DNA of 41,314 nt from contig CASENS010000013.1 in NCBI GenBank assembly GCA_949289345.1, positions 1-41,314 of the forward strand. The letters run 5' to 3'. This document shows, one piece after another, positions 1 through 8,604 of this stretch. This stretch comes from an uncultured Bacteroides sp. (GTDB taxonomy: Bacteria > Bacteroidota > Bacteroidia > Bacteroidales > Bacteroidaceae). Each line of letters starts with the position of its first letter. The first letter of the stretch is position 1. The position numbers and the translations under genes are program-made. The notes under the pieces were generated by a model. That model did not search any database. It was not told the origin of the DNA and was given only the letters and a program-made list of their open reading frames with translations.

Positions 1-170
1 ACATCAGTAATAGCGCCGAGTTGCGTATTCTCAACCCTCACTGACGCTCCAATAACTGGCTGCCCGTCTTCTTCAGAAATCACGACACCCGTGACCGTCT
101 GATTCTGGGCAGTTACTAAGCCTATCCCGACAAACAGGCAGGCCAATAACAGCATTAATTTTCTTTTCAT
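1..170 (-). CDS. SusC-type TonB-dependent transporter, 5' end only (runs off the left edge); the promoter-bearing copy
   Basis: The minus strand opens with ATG at 170-168 and encodes 56 codons before the window ends. The translation begins MKRKLMLLLACLFVGIGLV, a signal peptide ending near TAQ. It continues with TVTGVVISEEDGQPVIGASV and then GAITDV, which is the start of the carboxypeptidase-regulatory-like domain that opens SusC proteins in Bacteroides. SusC proteins form the outer-membrane barrel that imports glycans or other large nutrients with a SusD lid and TonB energy. This fragment holds exactly the part that the two SusC genes at 4058 and 11360 lack, and it lies in opposite orientation to them. 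I infer that it is the expressed end of an inversion system. The rest of the gene, and the exact crossover point, lie outside the window. Confidence 0.85.
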   Translation of the reverse strand, partial: MKRKLMLLLACLFVGIGLVTAQNQTVTGVVISEEDGQPVIGASVRVENTQLGAITD

Positions 171-226
171 AAATTCTCTCTTAAAGTTTAACTTTACATT
201 AATTGTTTCTTAACTCTAACGAAATG

Positions 227-257
227 CAAAATTATTAATAAATATGTAATGGGCAAT
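227..257 (-). promoter_or_regulatory. Bacteroides-type promoter for the expressed SusC 5' end
   Basis: On the minus strand TAATTTTG (plus 234-227) matches the -7 consensus TAnnTTTG. ATTG (plus 257-254) lies 19 nt upstream as a 3-of-4 match to the -33 TTTG box. The leader to the ATG at 170 would be about 50 nt. This promoter would travel with the signal peptide if the region inverts. Confidence 0.65.
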
Positions 258-623
258 TATTTTTAGCGAAAAACCTGCAAAATCTATCAAATTGTCAGAT
301 GGAATGCCGTTTTTATGCTAAAGAGCAGACTTTATACTCCGAAACGGTCGGATGACGCTGAAAGAAGTGTCAATGTGAGCACCCGTCTTTTTACTTGAAA
401 GTATAACGGCTATATACTTTTTATACAAAAACGTTAAAAATGGACCTTGAAAACATCCTAAAAAACACTGTTGAAGAACATATATCAATGTGTGCATGCG
501 GGATGAAAGCGGGTGAAAACAGGCCGGAAAACAAGGTTGGAAAGTACTTTTACGGCTGTTGTCCGGATATGTTCCGCCTCGGAAATACAGGCTAAGCCAA
601 TTGCCTAAAAAAAGGGTTTTAAA
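258..623. other. Intergenic region between the SusC 5' end and the recombinase
   Basis: About 365 bases with no open frame that looks like a gene. It is AT-rich near 380-440. The recombinase promoter should lie here, but I see no clear TTTG/TAnnTTTG pair. No repeat or RNA gene was recognised. Confidence 0.4.
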
Positions 624-1793
624 ATGGATAAAATAGTTTACAGATTGGTCTACAACAGAAAAAACAGGCTGAACAAGAAGGGACAAGCCTTAGTACAAGT
701 GGAAGCTTACCTGAAGAACCGGAAAAAGTATTTCTCCACGCATGTGTATCTGAGACCGGAACAATGGGACGAACAAAAAGAAATGGTAAGAAGACACCCC
801 AATGGGCATTTCCTAAACAAATGGCTGCACGATTACATGGCTCGGATCGAGGAAATGGAGCTGGAGTTGAACCGGCAAGGCAAACCGGCGTCCCTCGACT
901 CTGTGATGCAGACTTTCCGGCAAGAAAGAGACCGGCAATCGTTCTTGGTTTTTTATGAGCAGGAGTTGAAGGAAACGGGGTTAAAGGAATCGTCCTTACG
1001 CAACCACCGTTCCACGTTGGCATTGCTCAAAGCGTTTAGGAACGACATCCTTTTCACAGAGCTCACCTTTGAGTTGCTGTGTGCTTTCGAGCGTTTTCTC
1101 CACTTGAAAGGATATCACGCCAACACCATCGCCAAGCACATGAAGCACTTGAAGCGTTACATCAATCAAGCCATCAACAAGGAGTATTTAAGCGCGCAGC
1201 AATATGCTTTTCGGAAATATAAAATAAAAACGGTGGAGTATCGGCACACACACTTGACGCCGGATGAACTGAACAGGCTTGAAAGTTTGCGGCAAAACGG
1301 GACATATGTCCGCTACCGGAAAACGCTGGATGCCTTCCTCTTCTGTTGCTATGCAGGCGTGCGCTATTCGGACTTTGTGCGGCTGGGTCCTTCCAACTTA
1401 GTGCGGATGCGCAAGGAAACGTGGCTGGTGTATCGGACAGTAAAGACCGGAGTGGAAGTGCATCTGCCTCTTGATCTTTTGTTCGAAGGCAAAGCAATCG
1501 GCATTCTGAACGCATACCGCAAAAATACGGAAGATTTTTTTCAATTGAAAAACAACTCGAACATCAATAAGGAACTGAAGCGGATTGCGCAAGCGGCGGG
1601 TTTGGAGAAGCACATTTCGTTCCATACGGCCCGCCATACCAATGCCACCTTATTAATATATAACGGGGTGAACATTACGACAGTGCAGAAACTGTTAGGG
1701 CATAAAAGTGTGAAAACAACGCAAGTGTATGCCTCTATCATGGACAGGACCATTGTGCAAGACTTGAAACTGCACCGGATGAAAAGCAGGTGA
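624..1793 (+). CDS. Tyrosine recombinase/integrase, probable DNA invertase of the SusC shufflon
   Basis: A 389-residue phage-integrase-family tyrosine recombinase. An Arm-type N-terminal domain (roughly residues 1-95, with YFSTHVYLRPEQWD) is followed by a SAM-like core-binding domain (about 105-195) and a C-terminal catalytic domain. The full catalytic set is visible: Arg247 in GVRYSD, Lys274 in TVKTG, His334 and Arg337 in HTARH, His360 in LLGHKS and the nucleophile Tyr369 in TTQVYA. The length is typical of Bacteroides integrases that invert promoters or SusC segments. It lies between an expressed SusC 5' end on the minus strand and headless SusC copies on the plus strand, which argues that it catalyses the inversion rather than serving a transposon. 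No conjugation or mobilisation genes are nearby. Family assignment is firm; the substrate is inferred from context. Confidence 0.88.
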   Translation: MDKIVYRLVYNRKNRLNKKGQALVQVEAYLKNRKKYFSTHVYLRPEQWDEQKEMVRRHPNGHFLNKWLHDYMARIEEMELELNRQGKPASLDSVMQTFRQERDRQSFLVFYEQELKETGLKESSLRNHRSTLALLKAFRNDILFTELTFELLCAFERFLHLKGYHANTIAKHMKHLKRYINQAINKEYLSAQQYAFRKYKIKTVEYRHTHLTPDELNRLESLRQNGTYVRYRKTLDAFLFCCYAGVRYSDFVRLGPSNLVRMRKETWLVYRTVKTGVEVHLPLDLLFEGKAIGILNAYRKNTEDFFQLKNNSNINKELKRIAQAAGLEKHISFHTARHTNATLLIYNGVNITTVQKLLGHKSVKTTQVYASIMDRTIVQDLKLHRMKSR

Positions 1794-2243
1794 GAGCACT
1801 TCTCAAGCAAGGACAGATTCCGGTCTTTCGTTGGGAGGACTGGAACCCTTGCCTGGGAGAGAGGCGGCATTAGAAGTTTCGTACACAATGAAAGGAAACG
1901 TCCCTCGGATTATACCGGGAGAGAGGAAGATGGATCAAGCCGGAAATCCGGTCGTGAATTATTGATATAATTATAAACTTACGTTGGCGTCCTCAACATC
2001 ATTGCTTGTCCGCCCAAGTATTATTGGATACTTTGTTATTTATCCAACGATACTTCGACAGTTATCCTTGGATACTTTTGCAACCGGATTTTCGGATTCA
2101 GAAAGAATGTAAGGACTTTTAAGGATAGAGATTTACACGCCGAACATGCTGATGTCTGGTAAGAAATTATTCTCCGCAAGTGAATTGTATCATGTGGCGT
2201 CAGACTTTTAAGTAAACATTGTGAAATCCAAATCTGAAGTGTT
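1794..2243. other. Intergenic region after the recombinase, with a hairpin motif shared with 27.5 kb
   Basis: No credible gene. Positions 2012-2029 (gcccaagtattattggat) repeat exactly at 27539-27556. Degenerate inverted copies follow at 2042-2059 and near 2060-2085, so the stretch can fold and may end recombinase transcription. At 27.5 kb the same sequence forms a clean terminator. Confidence 0.45.
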
Positions 2244-2284
2244 AATCCGCTATTGGTAATCGGGCGCATTACCTATAGCGGATT
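2244..2284 (-). terminator. Hairpin terminator after the choloylglycine hydrolase-like gene
   Basis: Positions 2244-2260 and 2268-2284 form a 17-bp stem with one mismatch around a 7-nt loop. It begins a few bases beyond the hydrolase stop codon at 2291 on the minus strand. No long T-tract is present, so termination is inferred. Confidence 0.55.
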
Positions 2285-2290
2285 TCATTT

Positions 2291-3376
2291 CTACTCCGGT
2301 ACCTCTACGAGCACAAAGGGCTGTTCTTTTACCTTATCAAGCGGGGCAACGTAATAGCTTGTGTGGACAAAGTCTATTTGTGACAAGTCGATGCGGCGAA
2401 TAGCGCTGTTGTACATGGTGCGGTAATAGATGATACGGTTTGTCATATCCGTAGCGGCAGTCCATTGCGTAGCGCTGGGAATATTAGCCGGAACTTTGCC
2501 ATCGGCAAACTCCACCCCGACGGGGATATCGAAGTTGTTCAATATCTGAAATCCTTGACGTATAGCGTCTTCTGCCGTATCGGAAAGGGGAGCCGTAGTT
2601 TGATAGAAGGCCGCGCGTACAAAACGCGAAGGAGGAGTAACGTCGCCAGGCAATCCCAAGAAACCGCTTCCGGCTCCGAAAGACGCCAACGATGCCGCTC
2701 CCCACGTACGCGGTTGCGCTGTGCCGGCAAGCAGGTTGACATAGTTATTCAAATTGGTCATCTGCCACTCAAAGCCCGGAGAATTGGTCAGCACACCTAA
2801 TTTATTCTCATAAAAACGAGGTTCCCCATCCACAATTTCAAGCACGACTTGCCGTCCCGAGGCATCGGCAAAACGCCAATGAACCGTAGAGGCACGCGGG
2901 TCAATGGCTACGACAAGCGCTTGGGGCACAGTCTCCTTGACTTCGTCTACCGTAGCGCAAGTCCCCAATATCCAGGATACGAGCTGGAAGTCGGTCACAC
3001 ATTGTTGCTTCCGGTTTTCGTCGTATGACTCATATTTCCCATAGCCGGGGAAATAGAACAACCCGGCCGACAAACCGACTTCGTTCAATCCCTCCACTAC
3101 AAACTCCTTCTGCTCCACCGCAAGGCCTACATAACCATATTTAGCAACAAGTTCCATGCCATCTAATGTGTAACCTGGTACGTACGAACGTTGTGTATGT
3201 CCGCGAGGAACAATTACGTACTGGCTGTTCAGTTCACTTCCGCCCCATTCAATGGTACGGGCCACGATACGGGCACTGTCTTTTGCTGTCAATGTGATAC
3301 CAGTACAGGCTTCCACTCGCCCAAAGGCTGCGACAAGCATAGCAACGGCTATGCAGGTCATAATAATCTTTTTCAT
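2291..3376 (-). CDS. Choloylglycine hydrolase-family protein (bile salt hydrolase / penicillin V acylase-like)
   Basis: A 361-residue Ntn-hydrolase. An N-terminal signal peptide (MKKIIMTCIAVAMLVAAF) runs to about residue 23 and is followed directly by CTGI, so Cys24 would become the N-terminal nucleophile after cleavage. Other expected active-site residues are present: Arg40 in VARTIEW, Asn98 in LNEVGL, Asn198 in LTNSPG and Arg251/254 in PPSRFVRAAF. The position corresponding to Asp21 of Gram-positive bile salt hydrolases is Glu43. Family members cut amide bonds of conjugated bile acids, penicillin V or related amides in the periplasm, and the substrate cannot be decided from the sequence. 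The gene has its own promoter and terminator. It lies inside the segment that would flip between the expressed SusC end and cassette 1, so its orientation may vary between cells or strains. Confidence 0.85.
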   Translation of the reverse strand: MKKIIMTCIAVAMLVAAFGRVEACTGITLTAKDSARIVARTIEWGGSELNSQYVIVPRGHTQRSYVPGYTLDGMELVAKYGYVGLAVEQKEFVVEGLNEVGLSAGLFYFPGYGKYESYDENRKQQCVTDFQLVSWILGTCATVDEVKETVPQALVVAIDPRASTVHWRFADASGRQVVLEIVDGEPRFYENKLGVLTNSPGFEWQMTNLNNYVNLLAGTAQPRTWGAASLASFGAGSGFLGLPGDVTPPSRFVRAAFYQTTAPLSDTAEDAIRQGFQILNNFDIPVGVEFADGKVPANIPSATQWTAATDMTNRIIYYRTMYNSAIRRIDLSQIDFVHTSYYVAPLDKVKEQPFVLVEVPE

Positions 3377-3400
3377 AATCGTTTTGTTTTATATAACTAA

Positions 3401-3432
3401 CAAATTTAAAACAAAATATGTTCATAACCAAG
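3401..3432 (-). promoter_or_regulatory. Promoter of the choloylglycine hydrolase-like gene
   Basis: Minus-strand TAAATTTG (plus 3408-3401) fits TAnnTTTG, with CTTG (plus 3432-3429) 20 nt upstream in the -33 position. The start codon at 3376 lies about 25 nt downstream. Confidence 0.55.
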
Positions 3433-3460
3433 AGTTGAGGATGAAAAAGATTTCCATAAA

Positions 3461-3565
3461 ATGCGCGAAGAAAATATTCGTACGCCCTATACCCCCGAAT
3501 TGCGTTATGCACGGGAAAATCTGACGGATTTAACCAAACGAGTAATGCGCAGCCAAACAACGTAG
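3461..3565 (+). pseudogene. Possible degraded gene fragment (unrecognised)
   Basis: A 34-codon frame reads MREENIRTPYTPELRYAREN and continues TDLTKRV before a stop. It is hydrophilic and protein-like. Slightly downstream another frame reads AKLLLDKIRTDEQVEICK. Together they suggest a decayed gene, but I cannot name a family, and chance is not excluded. Confidence 0.2.
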
Positions 3566-3782
3566 ACTGGAGTACAGGCTAAGTTGCTGTTGGATAAAAT
3601 CCGGACAGATGAACAGGTGGAAATCTGCAAAATATAAAGATGTCACCCAAATTGTCGGTGAAAGCATAGACAGGAAATACGAATTATCCATGAAACGTAA
3701 CAGGAAAAATATTGTTTACAGAGAACCGTTTTGGGTTTCAGATTAAACAAGTAAAGTATTTTATTCTTTCCTCTAAAGTCAA

Positions 3783-4057
3783 AACCTTCTTTCCGTTTTA
3801 TTTTCCCGCACAAAAAAAACTCTTTCACCAACGGGTAGAATACGGGTAGAAGAAACGTTGGGGGAAAAGTCCGCTAACACACTGCCATACAGACTGATAA
3901 ATACAGAAACGGGTAGAAGACAGGTAGAAAACCGGTTTGGCCCGTCCCACCTACAAGGGTCTGTAAGGCACATCTGGTCCCATACACCAAGTACCAGGCT
4001 TTTCCATATGCTGTTGATAATGAAACGGTTGCGAATGTACTAAGTTCCGCGAAGACG
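3783..4057 (+). repeat. Conserved non-coding block upstream of silent cassette 1 (copy 1 of 2)
   Basis: From about ccttctttccgttttatttt (3784) to the SusC frame, this block is nearly identical to 11092-11359, which precedes cassette 2. Upstream of 3783 the two flanks are only distantly similar. A stop (TAG 3914-3916) closes the SusC frame, and no start, signal peptide or standard promoter is visible between it and the SusC coding homology. The conserved block fits a recombination-site region rather than an expression signal. The coding homology to a normal SusC appears to begin near 4013 (VDNETVANV, then SSAKTLIISYVG). Confidence 0.7.
3831..3929 (+). repeat. Two pairs of 11-bp-phased ACGGGTAGAA repeats (cassette 1)
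   Basis: The 10-mer ACGGGTAGAA occurs at 3831-3840, 3842-3851 and 3909-3918, with the variant ACAGGTAGAA at 3920-3929. Members of each pair start exactly 11 bp apart, about one helical turn. The second copies of the first pair and first copies of the second start 67 bp apart. The same spacing recurs at 11133-11231. Confidence 0.75.
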
Positions 4058-6991
4058 TTGATTATCAGCTATGTAGGTATGGAGGAGCAACGCGTTGACA
4101 TTAAGCCGAATGTGCGCGTAACGCTGAGAGCTAATGCGGAAATGCTGGACGAGGTGATGGTCGTGGCTTACGGTACAGCCAAGAAGTCTTCGTTCACGGG
4201 TTCAGCCTCTACTATCAATAACGAAAAGCTGGAGTCACGTCCGATTACGAACGTTACTAAAGGCTTGGAAGGACAGACTACCGGTATTCTGACGACTTCG
4301 GGTTCCGGTCAGCCCGGTGAGTCAGCAAGCGTTGTTATTCGTGGTTTCGGTTCTATCAACGCTTCGCAGTCTCCGTTGTATGTAGTGGACGGTATCCCAT
4401 TCGATGGCAACTTGTCGTCTATCAACCCTTCGGATATTGAAAGTATGACCATCTTGAAAGATGCCTCCGCCGGTGCTTTGTACGGTGCCCGTGGTGCCAA
4501 TGGTGTCGTAATGATTACTACCAAGCAGGGTAAGGAAGGAAAGACCAATGTGTCTTGGCGTTCTACCGCCGGTTGGTCATCTCGTGCTATTGACGAATAC
4601 GAGACCGTCAGCCAAAAGGACTTTGTACAATTGAGCTATGAGGCTGCCCGAAACAGCTATTATGACGCCGGTTATACTTGGGCACAAGCCGAAGCTCTCG
4701 GGCGTGCGTCACTGGCTACGAACCTAGGCGGTAACGGTGGAGAATTGTATAATCCATTTAAAAATTATACTTGGAATGATTTGATTGATCCGGCTACCGG
4801 ACAGGTACGTGCCGATGCTGTCTCTGCATGGAACGAACCGTGGCTGGATGCAGTACAGAAAGAGCGTGCTTTCCGTCACGAACATCAGTTCTCGTTGAGT
4901 GGCGGTACGGAAAAGACCAAATACATGTTCTCTTTGGGTTATCTGAGTGAAGACGGTATTTTGGAAAATACTAGTTTTGAACGTTATAGCGGTCGCGCCA
5001 ATGTCAGCTCTGATGTAACTGACTGGTTTAAAGGCAACATGAATGTGTCTTTGGCACACTCTTATTCTAACTATAGCCAATACGACGGTTCTTCTGTCTC
5101 CAATGTTTGGTATTCGGCTCAATTCATCTCTCCGTTATTCCCTGTTTACATAAAGGATGCGGATGGTGCCAATGTTTTGGATGAAAACGGGAACCCCCAA
5201 TTGGACTACGGCGAACAAGGCCGCCCGGGTAGCTACAATGACTATAACCCATTGGGAGGTACGATAGATGATAAATCATACGTCAAAAATGATGTGGCCA
5301 GTTTACGTACCGGCTTTACCTTGGGTTCAGATAAAGACAACTTCGGTGTATTCAAAGGTTTAAAACTGAGTGCCAACTTCGGTATGGACTACCGCACTCA
5401 GAACCAAATGAACTACATGAACATGTACCATGGCAACCAGGCCAACGCAGGTGGTTTGATTATGAAGTATAACACCCGTATGCAGAGCTACACCTTCAAC
5501 CAATTGTTGACATGGAACCGCACTTTCGGCTTGCATGGTTTCGATGTATTGCTCGGTCATGAGTTCTACGCTTATCAATACGAATACCTTAGTGCCGGTA
5601 GAACCGGTTTGGTAGATGGCATCTACGAGTTGGCTCCGGGTGCTGTGCTTTACGATGGTAATTCTTATACGGACAAGTATCGTATTGAGTCTTGGTTTGG
5701 TCGTATCAACTATGATTACGATGAAAAGTACTATTTCTCCGCTTCATTGCGTACGGATGGTTCTTCACGTTTCCACAAGGATAATCGTTGGGGTACATTC
5801 TGGTCAGTAGGTGCCAACTGGCGCATCTCTAAAGAAGCTTTCATGGAAGATATTGATTGGGTGAACAACCTGTCTGTGAAGGTAAGCTACGGTGAGCAAG
5901 GTAATGATAACTTGGGTTCGTTTTATGCATGGCAAGGTCTTTATAACTTGACTTGGACGAATGAGAACAGCCCCGGTGGTACACTTTCCACATTGGCAAA
6001 CCCTGCATTGACTTGGGAAAAGAACGGTAACTTGAACGTAGGTATTGAGGCTTCCTTGTTCGACAACCGCTTGAACATCAACGCTGAATATTACAACAAA
6101 AAGACTACCGACATGTTGCTGAGCTATCCGATGGCTACTTCTACCGGTTTCGATGGTTACAATGCCAACGTGGGAAGCATGCGCAACAGTGGTTTTGAGT
6201 TCGAAATCAAGGGTACTCCCATCAAGACCCGTGACTTGACTTGGAACATTTCCGTCATGGGTTCTACCGTCAAGAATAAAGTGTTGAAACTGACCGGTGA
6301 AAGCGACGAAATCATCAGCGGTATCTACAGCATCAAGGAAGGCATGCCTATCAACACATTCTACATGGCCAAGAGTGCCGGAGTAGATCCTACAACCGGT
6401 AAGCAGTTGTATTGGGTATATGACACCGACGAGAACGGTAACAAGGTAGGTGAGGACTACATCACCAGCGACTTCAACAAAGCCAATACAAGTAAATACT
6501 ACCAAGGCAGCCGTATCCCGAACCTCTACGGTAGCATTGGCACTGACTTGAGCTGGAAAGGCATCGACTTGTCTATTCTGACTACCTACTCAATCGGTGG
6601 TAAGATTTACGATGGCCTGTATCGTGGTTCTATGGAGAACATGTACTACAACAACACATGGAACGTACACGCCCTGCGTCGTTGGCAAAAGCCGGGTGAC
6701 ATCACTGATGTACCTCGTATTGAAGTCGGATCTTCGTATGCAGCCAACGACCGTTACTTAATTGACGCATCTTACTTTGCCATCAAGAACATCACGTTGG
6801 GTTATACCCTGCCGAAGGCTTGGATGCAAAAAGCTAAGTTAGGCTCAGTCCGTGTATTCGCTTCTGTAGACAACCTGGCTCTGTTCACTCACCTGCAAGG
6901 TATGGACCCGCAGTACAACTTCAGCGGTTCTACCGACTATGTGTACACTCCGAACAAGACTTGGTCCGTCGGATTTGAACTTAATTTCTAA
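4058..6991 (+). CDS. SusC-type TonB-dependent transporter, headless silent copy (cassette 1)
   Basis: The frame encodes 977 residues from a TTG at 4058 and is open from 3917, but it has no signal peptide. It begins SSAKTLIISYVGMEEQRVDI, which is the end of the carboxypeptidase-regulatory-like domain. The TonB plug follows (DEVMVVAYGTAKKSSFTGSA, then the SusC motifs VIRGFGSINASQSPLYVVDG and LKDASAGALYGARGANGV). The beta-barrel runs to the C-terminal WSVGFELNF. Compared with an intact SusC it lacks roughly the first 70-90 residues. Without export signal or promoter it should not give a functional transporter where it lies. Recombination with the minus-strand 5' end at 1-170 would complete it. 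A SusD gene follows after 23 bp. It is strongly similar to the SusC of cassette 2, being almost identical at the start and more divergent inside the barrel. The annotated start is nominal. Confidence 0.88.
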   Translation: MIISYVGMEEQRVDIKPNVRVTLRANAEMLDEVMVVAYGTAKKSSFTGSASTINNEKLESRPITNVTKGLEGQTTGILTTSGSGQPGESASVVIRGFGSINASQSPLYVVDGIPFDGNLSSINPSDIESMTILKDASAGALYGARGANGVVMITTKQGKEGKTNVSWRSTAGWSSRAIDEYETVSQKDFVQLSYEAARNSYYDAGYTWAQAEALGRASLATNLGGNGGELYNPFKNYTWNDLIDPATGQVRADAVSAWNEPWLDAVQKERAFRHEHQFSLSGGTEKTKYMFSLGYLSEDGILENTSFERYSGRANVSSDVTDWFKGNMNVSLAHSYSNYSQYDGSSVSNVWYSAQFISPLFPVYIKDADGANVLDENGNPQLDYGEQGRPGSYNDYNPLGGTIDDKSYVKNDVASLRTGFTLGSDKDNFGVFKGLKLSANFGMDYRTQNQMNYMNMYHGNQANAGGLIMKYNTRMQSYTFNQLLTWNRTFGLHGFDVLLGHEFYAYQYEYLSAGRTGLVDGIYELAPGAVLYDGNSYTDKYRIESWFGRINYDYDEKYYFSASLRTDGSSRFHKDNRWGTFWSVGANWRISKEAFMEDIDWVNNLSVKVSYGEQGNDNLGSFYAWQGLYNLTWTNENSPGGTLSTLANPALTWEKNGNLNVGIEASLFDNRLNINAEYYNKKTTDMLLSYPMATSTGFDGYNANVGSMRNSGFEFEIKGTPIKTRDLTWNISVMGSTVKNKVLKLTGESDEIISGIYSIKEGMPINTFYMAKSAGVDPTTGKQLYWVYDTDENGNKVGEDYITSDFNKANTSKYYQGSRIPNLYGSIGTDLSWKGIDLSILTTYSIGGKIYDGLYRGSMENMYYNNTWNVHALRRWQKPGDITDVPRIEVGSSYAANDRYLIDASYFAIKNITLGYTLPKAWMQKAKLGSVRVFASVDNLALFTHLQGMDPQYNFSGSTDYVYTPNKTWSVGFELNF

Positions 6992-7014
6992 ACACTTAAC
7001 CAACAGAAAGAAAA

Positions 7015-8571
7015 ATGAAGAAGATATTCAACTATATGATGGCCGGTTTACTGGGTTGTGCCTTGCTGACCGGCTGTGCGGATGACGCACTGGAAACTTC
7101 ACCCACTGATTCTATGTCTAGTGAAGGCATTATGAACAATGTAAATACCGCTATCGTTCCTTTGGAAGGTATCTACCGCTCCATGTACACGTCTGGCTGG
7201 TCTACATCCGGCAATACACACCAGTGCTTTGGAATCAGTGCTTATGTCCTGATGGCTGATGTGATGGGTGAGGACATGATTATGAGCGCAATGGGCAGTG
7301 GTTGGTTCTGGTATGATTGCCTTTACCAAGTGAAGGATATGTATGCCAGCCAAGCATGGCGTCCTTACGACATGTGGAATGCTTTTTATACATGGATTAG
7401 CAACGCTAACGCTATCATTGCCGCTGACGGTACGATGGAGGGCGACGCCGCTGAGGTTAACTACATCTTAGGTCAGGCATACGCCATCCGTGCTTATTCA
7501 TACTTTATGTTAGCGCAGAACTTTGCCCGTACCTACAAAGGACACGAAAGCGAGCCTTGTTGCCCCATCTACACGGAAGCAACTCAAATAGGTACACAAG
7601 GAAAAGGGCGTTCCACGGTACAAGAGGTTTATGACCAAATAAACAGTGACTTGACTCGTGCCATCGAATTGTTGGGAACCGCTTCTGCTCGTAGTGCCAT
7701 TACGCACATTGATGTGAGTGTAGCTTACGGTATCCAGGCTCGCGTCGCCTTGACGATGGAAGAATGGAATGCGGCTTATACAGCTGCTACCAATGCTATC
7801 CAGACAAGCGGTTGCCAAATTTGTCCTGTTAGCGATTTTGCAGGTTTGAATGACACCGATGCCGCTAATGTCATGTGGGGTGCTTCCATTAAATCTGACC
7901 AAAGCGGAATGTATGCCAGCTTGTTCAGCCACATGGATGCAGACCCTACAGTAAGCGCTTATGGATATACTGCCCGCAAGCAAATCAACAAGGAATTGTA
8001 TGCCATGATGGGGGCTAATGACGAACGTCGCAGCTGGTGGAATCCGGAAGACGCAAACAATGGAAGCAACGGCGGTTATCAACAGGAAAAATTCAAATTC
8101 TCCAATGCCACTACATGGGAAGGAGACTACATTTGGATGCGTGTCGAAGAAATGTACTTGACCGCTGCCGAAGCCGCTTGTATGTTAGGTGAAGAAGCTA
8201 CCGCCCAAGAACTGCTGGGAGCATTGATGGAACAGCGTGACCCGGATTATGATGTCACTATCTTGACCGGAACGGCTATGGGTACAACTTCTTCTCAAAC
8301 TACCAGTTCACTGCGTGAGGCTATTGTCAATCAACGTCGTATTGAATTGTGGGGGGAATATGGCCGTATTTGGGATTTGCGTCGCTTGCATCAAGGATTT
8401 GAGCGCACTACCGATATGGGTTGGCCGTTCGATGCCCAACTTGACGGACGTAACAACACCAATCCTGAAAGCTACATGTGGGTAATGACTATTCCGCAGA
8501 GTGAGTTCGACGGCAATGCAAACATGAATCAAGCTACCGACCAGAACCCGGTAGGCGATACTGCCAACTAA
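7015..8571 (+). CDS. SusD/RagB-family surface lipoprotein (cassette 1)
   Basis: A 518-residue SusD-type nutrient-binding lipoprotein. The type II signal peptide ends LLTGC with Cys at about residue 21. It is followed by ADD, acidic residues like those of the Bacteroides lipoprotein export signal, so a cell-surface position is likely. The body shows the family's TPR-like features: GQAYAIRAYSYFMLAQNFA, then WMRVEEMYLTAAEAACMLG, and near the end RRIELWGEYGRIWDLRRLHQ. It should sit as a lid on the SusC encoded 23 bp upstream and bind its ligand, which the sequence does not reveal. It is co-transcribed with SusC and has no promoter of its own that I can see, so it is probably silent while the cassette is off. 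Confidence 0.9.
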   Translation: MKKIFNYMMAGLLGCALLTGCADDALETSPTDSMSSEGIMNNVNTAIVPLEGIYRSMYTSGWSTSGNTHQCFGISAYVLMADVMGEDMIMSAMGSGWFWYDCLYQVKDMYASQAWRPYDMWNAFYTWISNANAIIAADGTMEGDAAEVNYILGQAYAIRAYSYFMLAQNFARTYKGHESEPCCPIYTEATQIGTQGKGRSTVQEVYDQINSDLTRAIELLGTASARSAITHIDVSVAYGIQARVALTMEEWNAAYTAATNAIQTSGCQICPVSDFAGLNDTDAANVMWGASIKSDQSGMYASLFSHMDADPTVSAYGYTARKQINKELYAMMGANDERRSWWNPEDANNGSNGGYQQEKFKFSNATTWEGDYIWMRVEEMYLTAAEAACMLGEEATAQELLGALMEQRDPDYDVTILTGTAMGTTSSQTTSSLREAIVNQRRIELWGEYGRIWDLRRLHQGFERTTDMGWPFDAQLDGRNNTNPESYMWVMTIPQSEFDGNANMNQATDQNPVGDTAN

Positions 8572-8604
8572 TTCTACTATTAACCAACTAAAACAATGAG
8601 TTTT

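Noticed and set aside
4309-4548. Alternative idea that the headless SusC genes are ordinary pseudogenes from 5' deletion
   Set aside because: Two copies are cut at the same point, both keep otherwise intact genes and terminators, share a conserved upstream block, and a matching 5' end in inverted orientation lies beside a recombinase; programmed switching explains all of this better.
5804-6505. 233-residue antisense frame inside the cassette 1 SusC
   Set aside because: Same reason: codon-bias shadow of the SusC barrel.
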